Shown in pieces: positions 1 through 6,992 of a DNA stretch of 10,117 nucleotides (position 1 is its first letter; every line of letters starts with the position of its first letter). Under the pieces are notes generated by a model. The model was not told the origin of the DNA. It worked only from the letters and a program-made list of their open reading frames with translations, and ran no database searches. Source of the DNA: Actinomycetales bacterium (GTDB lineage: Bacteria; Actinomycetota; Actinomycetes; Mycobacteriales; Mycobacteriaceae); the NCBI GenBank assembly GCA_012838715.1, contig DUOR01000063.1, positions 1 to 10,117 on the forward strand. The letters run 5' to 3'. The translations under genes were made by a program, and so were the position numbers.

Positions 1-60
1 CAGGGGCGAATCCTCGGCGAGGACGATGCGCAGCGGGGGCACGGGGGTGGGGGCGGTCAT
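1..60 (-). CDS. Response regulator, NarL/LuxR type (N-terminal fragment)
   Basis: Only the first 20 codons are inside the window; the gene runs off the left edge. They read MTAPTPVPPLRIVLAEDSPL, the usual start of a NarL-type receiver domain: a beta strand (RIVLAED) ending in the acidic pair E16-D17 that helps bind Mg2+. The phosphorylated Asp and the DNA-binding domain lie outside. The ATG overlaps the stop of the upstream sensor kinase as ATGA, and a GGAGG sits 10 bases upstream (71-75, inside the kinase gene), so translational coupling is likely. By family, this protein would take the phosphoryl group from the kinase and act as a transcription factor. Assignment rests on the short N-terminus plus context. 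Confidence 0.8.
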   Translation of the reverse strand, partial: MTAPTPVPPLRIVLAEDSPL

Positions 61-1346
61 CGGGCGTCGGCCTCCTCGGTGTCGTCGGGCAGCGGGCAGC
101 TGAGGGTCACGGTGGTGCCGCCGCCGACGGGGCTGGCGACGGTGATGGTCCCGTCGACGCCGGCGGCGCGCTGGCGCATGCCGCGCATCCCGCGGCCTGC
201 GGTTTCCACGGCGCCGCCGCGGCCGTCGTCGGCGATGGTCAGGAACAGGGTGCCGTCCTCGACGACGCCCACGACGTCGGCGCGGGTGGCCTCGGCGTGC
301 TTGGCCACGTTGGACAGGGCCTCGGAGGTGATGAAGAACGCCGCCTCCTCGATGTGCCGCGGCATCCGCGCCGACGGGACGTCGACGGTCACCGGCATGG
401 GCAGGCCGGCGGCGAGGTCGGCGACGGCGGCGCGCAGCCCGTGCTCCGCCAGCGCGCGCGGCTGCACGTTGCGGATGACGCGGCGCAGGTCCGCGAGCAC
501 CCCGTCGATTTCGCCGTGCACCTCACCCGCGAGCTTGCCGACGGGGGTGTCCGGCTCCTCGGCCCGCACGATGCCGAGCTTCATGGTCAGGGCGACCAGG
601 CGGTGCTGCACGCCGTCGTGCAGGGCGCCCTCGATGCGGGTGCGTTCCAGGGCGGCGGCGTCGAGGACGTCGGCGCGGGACTCGCGGACGCGGGTCAGGT
701 CGCGGCGCAGCTGCTCGTCGTCGGGCGACATGAGGGTGCGCGCGAGGCGGCCGGTGGCCCAGGCCCACAGGCCGGCGGCGTAGAGCAGCGCCGCGGCGAA
801 CACGATGACGGCGACGATCAGCCAGATGACCAGCACCCAGGTGGGCAGCGGGGCGACGAAGGCGTCGTATGCGCCCCGCCCGATTTCCGCTTCCGTCGCG
901 TTCGGGCCGAGCGCCTCCATCGGCGCGCCGTCGAACAGGGGCCACGGGGCGAACAGCATGGTGAAGATGAGCGGCAGGAAGGCCGCGCCCACCGTGAACG
1001 GGATGAGCAGCAGAATCACGATGGCCAGGTGCGCGAACTGCGCGAACGACGGGGTGCCGCCGTCCCTGGCCATGGTGTCGATGGGCGGGGCGATGCGGTC
1101 GGCGCCGGGCCCGTCGATGAGCCGCAGGCGCCACACCTCGACACGCAGCAGCGCGGGCCACAGGTTGGCCCGGATCTGCGGCACGAGGCTGAGCACCAGC
1201 AGCGGCAGCAGGACGGAGCCGAGCACCGACGCGAGGGCGATGCCGACGATGATGTTGCCCAGCGCCAGCCAGGGCCATCTGGTGAACAGGTAGCGCGGGC
1301 GGCGCAGGGCGGCGCCGAGGGTTTCGGGGATTGTCATGGTGGTCAT
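57..1346 (-). CDS. Sensor histidine kinase, HisKA_3 / NarL-partner type
   Basis: Membrane sensor kinase of 429 residues. Residues 20-200 hold a multi-pass membrane sensor region with hydrophobic segments near 27-56, 106-133 and 170-197, resembling the 'putative sensor' domain of actinobacterial kinases. The dimerisation/phosphotransfer helix carries the HisKA_3 motif around ALHDGVQHRL, with H243 the expected phosphoacceptor. The ATPase domain shows an N box (SEALSNVAKHAEA, N346), a G1 box (DDGRGG, 373-378) and a G2 box (GRGMRGM, 384-390). I chose the ATG at 1346 because GGAAGGAA (1352-1359) lies 5 bases before it; an upstream in-frame ATG at 1406 has no such site. The stop overlaps the regulator ATG by 4 bases, so the two are one operon. 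The signal sensed cannot be told from sequence. Confidence 0.93.
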   Translation of the reverse strand: MTTMTIPETLGAALRRPRYLFTRWPWLALGNIIVGIALASVLGSVLLPLLVLSLVPQIRANLWPALLRVEVWRLRLIDGPGADRIAPPIDTMARDGGTPSFAQFAHLAIVILLLIPFTVGAAFLPLIFTMLFAPWPLFDGAPMEALGPNATEAEIGRGAYDAFVAPLPTWVLVIWLIVAVIVFAAALLYAAGLWAWATGRLARTLMSPDDEQLRRDLTRVRESRADVLDAAALERTRIEGALHDGVQHRLVALTMKLGIVRAEEPDTPVGKLAGEVHGEIDGVLADLRRVIRNVQPRALAEHGLRAAVADLAAGLPMPVTVDVPSARMPRHIEEAAFFITSEALSNVAKHAEATRADVVGVVEDGTLFLTIADDGRGGAVETAGRGMRGMRQRAAGVDGTITVASPVGGGTTVTLSCPLPDDTEEADAR

Positions 1347-1441
1347 TGCGGTTCCTTCCGGTGAAGTGGGCCGGTTTTCCCGGTCACTCCAATTCCACCG
1401 CTTCACCTGCGAAAATACAGTGGCCCCAGCGCCCGTTTCCA

Positions 1442-1459
1442 GGTAGCGCGGGCGCTACC
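1442..1459. repeat. Perfect 8-bp inverted repeat at the end of the small gene
   Basis: GGTAGCGC-GG-GCGCTACC is an exact inverted repeat with 8-bp arms and a 2-bp centre. It contains the stop codon of the minus-strand small gene and lies about 100 bases upstream of the kinase start. As RNA it would fold with a slightly larger loop by opening the inner pair. No T-run follows on the minus strand, so a canonical intrinsic terminator is not supported. It could be an operator, a transcript-end hairpin or an mRNA-stabilising stem between the two genes. Confidence 0.5.
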
Positions 1460-1723
1460 CCCGCCCGCTTTCCGACGGGTACTCGCGGACCATCAGGCGG
1501 CGGAAGTAGCTCATCGCCAGCGTCGTGAACCCGAGGTACGCGGGATAGGTGAAGCGTTTGCCGTACCAGGCGACCGTGGCGGCGGCGTCCGGGGTGGAGA
1601 TGAGCTTGCGGCGGTTGATGTCGCGCATGGCCCGGTCGGCGACGGCTTGCGCAGCGCCGAGGCGGCGAGCGGCGCGACGACGGGCAGGGCGGCCAGGGCG
1701 AGGGTGCGGGCGGATTTGTTCAT
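1455..1723 (-). pseudogene. Small hypothetical protein gene split by a one-base frameshift
   Basis: No family recognised. The ATG at 1723 opens a plausible N-terminus (MNKSARTLALAALPVVAPLA, a short basic then hydrophobic stretch), but after about residue 25 that frame turns into Pro/Ser/Thr-rich sequence typical of an out-of-frame read and stops at 1511. The next frame, from about 1650 to the TAG at 1455, gives normal protein-like sequence (MRDINRRKLISTPDAAATVA then WYGKRFTYPAYLGFTTLAMS and a basic end). Adding one base near 1646-1652 would join both into an 89-residue protein. The ATG has no Shine-Dalgarno site but has TAGGTT 6 bases upstream, a leaderless pattern. Alternatives are a sequencing error or a separate 57-residue gene starting at ATG 1628, which lacks a clear ribosome site. 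The gene lies upstream of the kinase on the same strand. Confidence 0.55.
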
Positions 1724-1729
1724 GGCACG

Positions 1730-1735
1730 AACCTA
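1730..1735 (-). promoter_or_regulatory. Candidate -10 box, leaderless start of the small gene
   Basis: TAGGTT on the minus strand matches the TAnnnT core of an actinobacterial -10 box and ends 6 bases before the ATG at 1723, so transcription would begin at or next to the A of ATG. No convincing -35 hexamer is seen 16-18 bases further upstream. Confidence 0.4.
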
Positions 1736-1838
1736 TCCGGTGTTTTCGCCCCCCGGATGCGCATTTGTCAGGGTTTTCTTGGATTTCCCGTCTACCGTTT
1801 TCACGTTCACCGTCCCCGGAGATTTCAGGAGTTCCCCC

Positions 1839-2486
1839 GTGCAGGCAATCGTGGACTGGGCCGTCAACCTCATGGCGGTGATCGGCCCGCCGGGCGTGGC
1901 GCTGGCGATTCTGGTGGAGACCATCATCCCGCCCGTGCCCAGCGAGGTTTTCCTGCCGTTGGCCGGGTTCACCGCCACGACGGGCGAGTTCAGCGCGTGG
2001 AGCGCCCTGGCGTGGGCGACGGGCGGCTCGGTGGTCGGCGCGTTCCTGCTCTATTGGGCGGGCGCGGTGCTGGGGCAGCGGCGGCTGCGCGAGATCGCCG
2101 ACCGCATCCCGCTGGCGAAGGCCGCGGACGTGGACAAGGCGCTGTCCTGGTTCGGCCGCCACGGCGAGACGTCGGTGTTCTTCGGCCGGATGGTGCCGGG
2201 CGTGCGCAGCCTCATCTCCATCCCGGCGGGCCTGCAGCGGATGCCGTTGGGCAAGTTCGCGCTGTACACGACGGCGGGCAGCGCCATCTGGAACGGCGTG
2301 CTCATCTACGCCGGCGTGCTGCTGGGCGACCGTTGGCACCTGGTCGGCGAATGGATCGACCGCTTCTCCATGGTCATTTACGTCCTGCTGATACTGGCGG
2401 TCGTCGTGGTGGTCATCCTCGGCATCCGCCGCCACCGCCGCGAGAAGGAGCAGCGGCGCAACCGCCGCCGCATCGAGTTGAATTAG
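1839..2486 (+). CDS. DedA-family membrane protein
   Basis: Integral membrane protein of 215 residues, close to the usual DedA length. Start is GTG at 1839 with AGGAG (1827-1831) 7 bases before it; longer in-frame readings upstream cross the promoter region and are not protein-like. The DedA signature is clear: a membrane-embedded acidic segment near ETIIPPVPSE (28-36) and the FFGRMVPGVRSLISIPAG block (114-131) with G116, R117, P120 and R123. Hydrophobic segments lie near 12-44, 55-78, 144-163 and 178-195, and the tail after 197 is very basic (cytoplasmic). DedA proteins are linked to lipid scramblase/flippase activity and membrane homeostasis; the substrate here is unknown. Its TAG abuts the TAG of the convergent dehydrogenase with no base between. 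Confidence 0.92.
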   Translation: MQAIVDWAVNLMAVIGPPGVALAILVETIIPPVPSEVFLPLAGFTATTGEFSAWSALAWATGGSVVGAFLLYWAGAVLGQRRLREIADRIPLAKAADVDKALSWFGRHGETSVFFGRMVPGVRSLISIPAGLQRMPLGKFALYTTAGSAIWNGVLIYAGVLLGDRWHLVGEWIDRFSMVIYVLLILAVVVVVILGIRRHRREKEQRRNRRRIELN

Positions 2487-3344
2487 CTACTTCAGCCCGT
2501 GCACCCGGCGCATCAGCGCCAGCTGCGCGGCGACCGGCAGCGCCCGGGTGAGGGGGACGACCAGGCCGGCGCGGGAGCCGCGGGCGACGAGGGGGACCGG
2601 TCGTTCGGCGCGGACCTCGGTGAGCACGGTGTCGGCGATGTCCTCCGGCGGGATGCCCTTGGCCTCGTTGCCGTCGAGTTTGCGCAGCATGGTGGCCACG
2701 TCGTCGCGGTAGGGGGAGTCCGCGGCCCCGCCGTACCTGGTGCGCCGGTTGGACAGGCCGGTGTTGATGCTGCCGGGTTCGACGACGGTGACGCCCACGC
2801 CGAACTTGGCCACCTCGCCGCGCAGCGAGAGCCCGAATCCGCGCAGCGCCGCCTTCGTGGCCACGTAGGAGGATCGGTGCGGCAGCGGCAGCCCGCCGAG
2901 CATCGACCCGATGAGGATGATCCGGCCGCGCCCGGTCTCGCGCAGCGCGGGCAGCAGCCGCTGCAGCAGGTCCACCTGGCCCAGGACGTTGACCTGGAAC
3001 ACCCGCTCCAGCGCCTCCCGCGGCAGTTCCTCGAGCGGCCCGGACTGGCTCTCGCCCGCGTTGGCCACGATGACCTCGGGGATGCGGTGGGGGTCGCGGG
3101 TCAGCTCGTCGGCAAGCGAGGCGATGGAGGCGGGGTCCCCCATGTCCAGTGCGGCCATGGAGATTCCGGCGGGGTGGTCGGCGCCGGCGCCGTGGCGGCT
3201 GGTGCCGGTGACCTCGAAGCCGGCGTCGCGCAGGGCCTCCGCGCAGGACCAGCCGATGCCGGAGGAGGCGCCGGTGACCAGCGCGCGCCCGGACACCGGC
3301 GGCAGCGCCGGGCCGTGGGTGAATGTGATGCGGGGCAGGGACAT
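2487..3344 (-). CDS. Short-chain dehydrogenase/reductase (SDR)
   Basis: Classical SDR of 285 residues. The Rossmann nucleotide motif TGASSGIG is at 24-31, a conserved NAG at 95-97, and the catalytic triad Ser147 (in ILIGSM), Tyr160 and Lys164 (YVATK) is complete, with the usual PG motif after strand 6 (EPGSINT, 189-195). An NAD(P)H-dependent oxidoreductase is therefore expected, probably active; the substrate cannot be read from sequence. The ATG at 3344 is fixed by AGGAGG (3351-3356) 6 bases upstream. It follows the saccharopine-dehydrogenase-like gene on the same strand by 50 bases, so the two are probably cotranscribed, perhaps in lipid or ketone/aldehyde metabolism (inference). It ends exactly where the convergent dedA ends. 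Confidence 0.93.
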   Translation of the reverse strand: MSLPRITFTHGPALPPVSGRALVTGASSGIGWSCAEALRDAGFEVTGTSRHGAGADHPAGISMAALDMGDPASIASLADELTRDPHRIPEVIVANAGESQSGPLEELPREALERVFQVNVLGQVDLLQRLLPALRETGRGRIILIGSMLGGLPLPHRSSYVATKAALRGFGLSLRGEVAKFGVGVTVVEPGSINTGLSNRRTRYGGAADSPYRDDVATMLRKLDGNEAKGIPPEDIADTVLTEVRAERPVPLVARGSRAGLVVPLTRALPVAAQLALMRRVHGLK

Positions 3345-3394
3345 GACGGGCCTCCTGGAAGTTATGGGATTACATGGACGGGTCGGTTCGTTCG

Positions 3395-4645
3395 CTACCG
3401 CGCCGGGCGCGCGGTGATGCTCATGCCGCCCTCGCGCAGCCGGTCCACGAGCGGCTCGCCGATGCCGGACATCGGGGTGAGCACCCCGTGCCGGTCGGGC
3501 AGCCGATCGCGGTCGAAGGCCAGCGCCATGGCGGCGGCGGAAATCATCATCGCGGTGCCGTCGTACCCCGGATCCTGCTCCAGGGAGACGCGGCTCGTCC
3601 ACCGTCCGCCGGTGCGGTCGTCGGCGTGGAGGTCGAAGGTGAAGCGGCCGCGCGCCCGTTCGCTTTCCGACGGCCCCTCGCCCGGCTTCGGGAGTTTCCG
3701 GTCGACGAACCGGGCGGTCGGCGGGAACATCATCGCCCCGATGAGGCCGGCCATCCCGGCCTTGACCAGGCGCGCGCGGAGCCACGAGCGGGCGCCGCGG
3801 CCCACGTTCATGGCCTCGCGGTAGCGGAAGTCGGGGCCGTAGCCGAGGAAATGGGCGGTGCGGCGCACCACGCGCGTGTTGTACGGGGCCATGAAAAACG
3901 GTGCCAGCCAACCGGTTTCGGCGGGGATGACGGCGCCGCGGGGGATGAGCGGCGTGTCGTTGGCGCGGTCGCCGCCGGGGCCGTACAGACCCGGGTTCAG
4001 CGAGAACGCCGCCCCGGCGATGCGGGCCCGCGCGGGATCCTCCCGCATTTCCGCGAGCTGGTGGCGCAGCGAGTCGATGGTTCCGCCGGACAGGCCGCCG
4101 CGCAGGTGCGTCACGATGAGCGTCGCGTCGGCGATCTCGATCCCCGCGGCATCGTGCAGCGTCTTCACCGCGACGTCGGAGGGGATGGAGTCGAAGCCGC
4201 AGGAATGCACGATCCGCGCGCCGGTCTCCCGCGCCCGGTCGTGGTGGGCGACCATCGAATCGTGGGCGAACAGCACCTCGCCGGTCAGATCCACGTAATC
4301 GGTGCCGGCCTCCGCGCAGGCCGCCACGAGTTCGCGCCCGTACTTCGCGTAGGGGCCGACGAGCGTCAGCACCACGCGGGTCGATTCCGCGAGCCCCCGC
4401 AGCGCCGGGGCGTCGGTGGCGTCGGCGACGATGAGGGGCCAGTCGCCGGCGGCGTCGGGAAGCTCCGCGCGCAGCGCCTCCAGCTTGGCGCGGTCGCGCC
4501 CGGCCAGCGCGATGCGGGCGCCGTCGGGGGCGTGCCCCGCGAGATGGCGGGCCACGAGCTTCCCGACGAAACCCGTGGCGCCGTAAACGACGATGTCATG
4601 GGCGCGGTCGTGGGTGCGGTGCTGGTTAATGTCGTTGGCCTTCAT
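3395..4645 (-). CDS. Saccharopine dehydrogenase-like / trans-acting enoyl reductase family protein
   Basis: Predicted NAD(P)-binding oxidoreductase of 416 residues. The N-terminal Rossmann motif GATGFVG is at 22-28, followed by AGRD near 48-51, typical of saccharopine-dehydrogenase NADP-binding domains. Blocks such as LVGPYAKYG, YVDLTGE, HSCGFDSIPSD and, near the end, DPGYDGTA match the actinobacterial relatives annotated as trans-acting enoyl reductases (the mycobacterial Rv2449c/Rv2953 group). Mycobacterial Rv2953 reduces a double bond in phthiocerol/phenolphthiocerol lipid synthesis; the role of the corynebacterial homologues is unclear, and true saccharopine dehydrogenase activity is unlikely. 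ATG 4645 has no Shine-Dalgarno site, but TAGCGT lies 7 bases upstream, pointing to a leaderless mRNA. It is divergent from metB across a 130-bp gap and probably cotranscribed with the SDR downstream. Confidence 0.85.
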   Translation of the reverse strand: MKANDINQHRTHDRAHDIVVYGATGFVGKLVARHLAGHAPDGARIALAGRDRAKLEALRAELPDAAGDWPLIVADATDAPALRGLAESTRVVLTLVGPYAKYGRELVAACAEAGTDYVDLTGEVLFAHDSMVAHHDRARETGARIVHSCGFDSIPSDVAVKTLHDAAGIEIADATLIVTHLRGGLSGGTIDSLRHQLAEMREDPARARIAGAAFSLNPGLYGPGGDRANDTPLIPRGAVIPAETGWLAPFFMAPYNTRVVRRTAHFLGYGPDFRYREAMNVGRGARSWLRARLVKAGMAGLIGAMMFPPTARFVDRKLPKPGEGPSESERARGRFTFDLHADDRTGGRWTSRVSLEQDPGYDGTAMMISAAAMALAFDRDRLPDRHGVLTPMSGIGEPLVDRLREGGMSITARPAR

Positions 4646-4652
4646 GGCCGCA

Positions 4653-4681
4653 ACGCTAACCGGAGGGGGTGCGGTTGTCGC
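4653..4681 (-). promoter_or_regulatory. Candidate leaderless promoter of the saccharopine-dehydrogenase-like gene
   Basis: On the minus strand GCGACA (4676-4681, four of six to TTGACA) is followed after 17 bases by TAGCGT (4653-4658), which fits TAnnnT. The ATG begins 7 bases after this -10 box, so the transcript would start at the start codon. The McbR box (4701-4716) lies upstream of this promoter rather than on it. Confidence 0.5.
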
Positions 4682-4697
4682 CGGAATCACGATTCTT

Positions 4698-4726
4698 TTG
4701 TAGACAGCTCGGTCTAAGGGCATAAT
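4698..4726 (+). promoter_or_regulatory. metB promoter
   Basis: TTGTAG (4698-4703), a 17-bp spacer, then CATAAT (4721-4726, five of six to TATAAT). The expected start of transcription is near 4733, giving a leader of about 43 bases to the preferred metB start. The spacer is almost filled by the 16-bp McbR operator, a classic arrangement for repression by blocking RNA polymerase. Confidence 0.65.
4701..4716. promoter_or_regulatory. McbR operator (TAGAC-N6-GTCTA)
   Basis: TAGACAGCTCGGTCTA has perfect 5-bp inverted arms around 6 bases, which is exactly the consensus reported for McbR, the TetR-type master repressor of methionine and cysteine synthesis in C. glutamicum. McbR is released from DNA by S-adenosylhomocysteine. 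The site sits between the -35 and -10 of metB, a known McbR target there. The mcbR gene itself is not in the window, so binding here is inferred from motif and position. Confidence 0.8.
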
Positions 4727-4775
4727 GCGGGGGTCCCCGCAGGAACTTAGATTCACGATGAAGGAATTGAGCGAC

Positions 4776-6080
4776 ATGACCCAGGCCGACGCCCACTCCA
4801 CCCACGCCGGCGGCGCCGACCGGGCCGATGCACCCCGTGAAACGCTGACCGTCCACGGCGCCGATTACGCCACCACCCACGAGCCGGTCGACCCGACCCG
4901 GCGCTTCGACACCTCCGCGGTGCGCGCCGGCTACCGCCCGGATTCGCTGTACGGGTCGGTGAACGTCCCCATTTACGCCAGCTCGACGTACGCGCAGGAC
5001 GGGGTGAACAAGCTGCGCGGCGGTTTCGAGTACGCCCGCGTGGCCAACCCGACGTCCGCGTCGCTGGAGGGCGTCATCGCGGAGCTGGAGAAGGGCCGTT
5101 TCGGCCGCGCGTTCTCCTCGGGCATGTCCGCCACCGACATCCTGCTGCGCGCGCTGCTGGCGCCGGGCACCCACATCGTGCTGCCGAACGACGTCTACGG
5201 CGGCACGTTCCGCCTGGTGGAGACCGTGTTCGGCAAGTGGGGCGTCGATTACTCCGTCGCCGACATCACCGACGCGGAGTCGGTGCGCGCCGCCATCCGC
5301 CCGAACACCACGTGCGTGTGGATCGAGACGCCCACCAACCCGCTGCTCACCGTCGCCGACATCCGCGCCATCGCCGACGTCGTCGCGGAGACCAACGAGG
5401 GTTTCGCGTCGGAGAAGCTCGCCGACGGCGTCGCGCCCGCCCGCCTCGTCGTGGACAACACCTTCGCCACCCCGTACCTGCAGCGTCCGCTGGAGCTGGG
5501 CGCGGACGTGGTGCTGCATTCCACGACGAAGTACATCGGCGGCCATTCGGACGTCATCGGCGGCGCGCTGGTCACCAATGATCCGGTGCTGGACGACGAG
5601 CTGGATTTCCTGCGCATGAGCATCGGCGTGGGCACCGGCCCGTTCGACGCCTACCTGGCGGTCCGCGGCATCAAGACCCTGGGCGTGCGCATGGAGCGCC
5701 ACTGCGACAACGCCGAGAAGGTCGCCGAGTTCCTGGAGTCCCGCCCCGAGGTGGCGCAGGTGCTGTACCCGGGCCTGGAGTCGCACCCGGGCCATGAGGT
5801 GGCGAAGCGCCAGATGAAGCGGTTCGGCGGCATGGTCGGCGCGCGTCTGGCCGGTGGCGCCGAGGCGGCCCGCAAGCTGTGCGAGCTGACGGAGGAGTTC
5901 CTGCTGGCGGAGTCGCTCGGCGGCGTGGAGTCGCTGATCGAGCTGCCGGCGAGCATGACCCACCAGTCGACGGAGGGCACGCAGCTGGAGATTCCGGCCG
6001 ACATGGTCCGCATTTCCGTGGGCATCGAGGACATCGACGATCTGCTGGAGGATCTGGCGCAGGCCCTGGATAACCTGTAG
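4776..6080 (+). CDS. metB: Cystathionine gamma-synthase
   Basis: PLP-dependent transsulfuration enzyme of 434 residues, joining an activated homoserine ester and cysteine into cystathionine for methionine synthesis in the cytoplasm. Cys/Met-metabolism fold signatures are complete: Y86 and R88 in EYARVANPT (phosphate binding from the partner subunit), Y141 in NDVYGGT, D227 in VVDNTFATPY, and the Schiff-base lysine K252 in HSTTKYIGGHSD. Conserved C-terminal blocks include HCDNAEK, LYPGL, AESLGGVESL and MTHQS. The start is uncertain: ATG 4776 has AAGGA 10 bases upstream; ATG 4758 is possible with AGGAA 12 bases upstream; ATG 4725 overlaps the -10 box and is excluded. Either real choice leaves an N-terminal extension of roughly 35-45 residues compared with C. 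glutamicum MetB (from memory), plus a short insert near residues 204-222. It is controlled by the McbR box upstream. Related activities (gamma-lyase, acylhomoserine sulfhydrylase) cannot be wholly excluded. Confidence 0.9.
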   Translation: MTQADAHSTHAGGADRADAPRETLTVHGADYATTHEPVDPTRRFDTSAVRAGYRPDSLYGSVNVPIYASSTYAQDGVNKLRGGFEYARVANPTSASLEGVIAELEKGRFGRAFSSGMSATDILLRALLAPGTHIVLPNDVYGGTFRLVETVFGKWGVDYSVADITDAESVRAAIRPNTTCVWIETPTNPLLTVADIRAIADVVAETNEGFASEKLADGVAPARLVVDNTFATPYLQRPLELGADVVLHSTTKYIGGHSDVIGGALVTNDPVLDDELDFLRMSIGVGTGPFDAYLAVRGIKTLGVRMERHCDNAEKVAEFLESRPEVAQVLYPGLESHPGHEVAKRQMKRFGGMVGARLAGGAEAARKLCELTEEFLLAESLGGVESLIELPASMTHQSTEGTQLEIPADMVRISVGIEDIDDLLEDLAQALDNL

Positions 6081-6095
6081 CCCGCGACCTAAGAT
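6067..6095 (+). promoter_or_regulatory. Candidate leaderless promoter of the dioxygenase gene
   Basis: TGGATA (6067-6072, four of six to TTGACA), a 17-bp spacer, and TAAGAT (6090-6095) lie across the metB stop codon. The ATG at 6103 comes exactly 7 bases after the -10 box, as expected when transcription starts on the start codon. This would let the gene be expressed independently of McbR. Confidence 0.55.
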
Positions 6096-6102
6096 GGGTG
6101 AT

Positions 6103-6912
6103 ATGACAACTAATTCGTCGCCCGTCCGCCAGCCCGCGCTGTTCCTCGGCCACGGTTCCCCGATGAACGCCATCGAGGACAACCGGCATTCCCGCGCCTG
6201 GGCGGCGCTCGGCCGCGACCTCGCGGAGAACAGGCCGACCGGCGTCGTCGCCGTGTCCGCCCACTGGTTCGGTCCGATGACCGCGGTGACCGCGATGCCC
6301 GATCCCCGCACCATCCACGACTTCTACGGGTTCCCGCAGGAGCTTTTCGACGTCGAGTACCCGGCTCCCGGCTCCCCGGATCTGGCCGAGCGCGTCGGTG
6401 ATGCGCTGGCCCCGGACTGGGTCGGCCGGGATCGCGATTCCTGGGGCCTCGACCACGGCACGTGGAGCGTGCTCAAGCACCTCATCCCGGACGCGGACGT
6501 CCCCGTCGTCCAGCTTTCCGTCAACGCCGCGAAGCCCGTCGAGTACCACCTGGAGCTGGGCCGCAGGCTGGCGGCGCTGCGCGACGAGGGCGTGCTGGTC
6601 CTTGGTTCGGGCAACGTGGTGCACAATCTCCGCGCGGTCGATTGGTCGCGCCCCGAGGGCGGTTTCGACTGGGCCGATCGTTTCGACGCCGCCGCCCGCG
6701 CCATCATGACCTCCGACCCCTCCGCCATCGGCGAGTTGCAGGGCCACCGCGATTACCGCCTGGCGGTGCCCACCGCCGATCATTTCCTCCCCCTCGCCTA
6801 CGTCGCCGGCGCGGCCGGGGACTCGCTTGCCGACGGATCCGGTTCGGTGACCGTCGTCGACGACGGCCGCGCGATGGGTTCGCTCTCGATGACGGGGTAC
6901 CTCTACTCCTGA
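6103..6912 (+). CDS. Extradiol ring-cleavage dioxygenase, YgiD / 4,5-DOPA dioxygenase family
   Basis: Member of the LigB-like class III extradiol dioxygenases, 269 residues. The sequence follows E. coli YgiD closely: PALFLGHGSPMN, VSAHWF, TIHDFYGFP, YPAPGSP, LDHGTW, GSGNVVHNLR and MGSLSM. Expected metal-binding or catalytic histidines are all present: H17, H54, H174 and H227, plus H118 in LDHGTW. The family cleaves catechol rings such as L-DOPA using Fe2+ or Zn2+; the natural substrate in actinobacteria is not established. ATG 6103 is preferred over the in-frame ATG 6094 because 6094 lies in the -10 box and 6103 sits 7 bases after TAAGAT, with no real ribosome site for either. It lies 22 bases after metB on the same strand, so some read-through is also possible. 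Confidence 0.9.
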   Translation: MTTNSSPVRQPALFLGHGSPMNAIEDNRHSRAWAALGRDLAENRPTGVVAVSAHWFGPMTAVTAMPDPRTIHDFYGFPQELFDVEYPAPGSPDLAERVGDALAPDWVGRDRDSWGLDHGTWSVLKHLIPDADVPVVQLSVNAAKPVEYHLELGRRLAALRDEGVLVLGSGNVVHNLRAVDWSRPEGGFDWADRFDAAARAIMTSDPSAIGELQGHRDYRLAVPTADHFLPLAYVAGAAGDSLADGSGSVTVVDDGRAMGSLSMTGYLYS

Positions 6913-6958
6913 CCCGCCCACCGCCCGTCGGCGGCCAGGGGTGATGTCCGTCCCCGGT

Positions 6959-6986
6959 TTTGCATGCGCGGGGGCCCGGTTAACAT
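6959..6986 (+). promoter_or_regulatory. Candidate promoter of the Abi-associated RNA
   Basis: TTTGCA (6959-6964, four of six to TTGACA), a 16-bp spacer, then TAACAT (6981-6986), which fits TAnnnT. The predicted transcription start is about 6993, just before the C-rich arm of the structured RNA candidate and about 90 bases upstream of the Abi_2 start codon. Confidence 0.45.
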
Positions 6987-6992
6987 GGATGT

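Noticed and set aside
297..1364. Long plus-strand reading frame of 355 codons opposite the kinase
   Set aside because: Composition is that of a mirror read of a GC-rich gene (many Gly, Arg, Gln, His, Asp); the minus-strand kinase has complete motifs over the same bases.
4725..4727. Most upstream ATG for metB
   Set aside because: It lies in the -10 box CATAAT, upstream of the expected transcription start, so it cannot be in the mRNA from that promoter.
4656..6314. Minus-strand reading frame of 552 codons opposite metB
   Set aside because: It is an antisense shadow of metB, with Arg/His/Gly/Val-rich sequence and no recognisable motif.
6921..6934. CCGCC-CGTC-GGCGG hairpin after the dioxygenase stop as a terminator
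   Set aside because: The stem is only 5 bp and no T-run follows on either strand; such stems are common by chance at this GC content.
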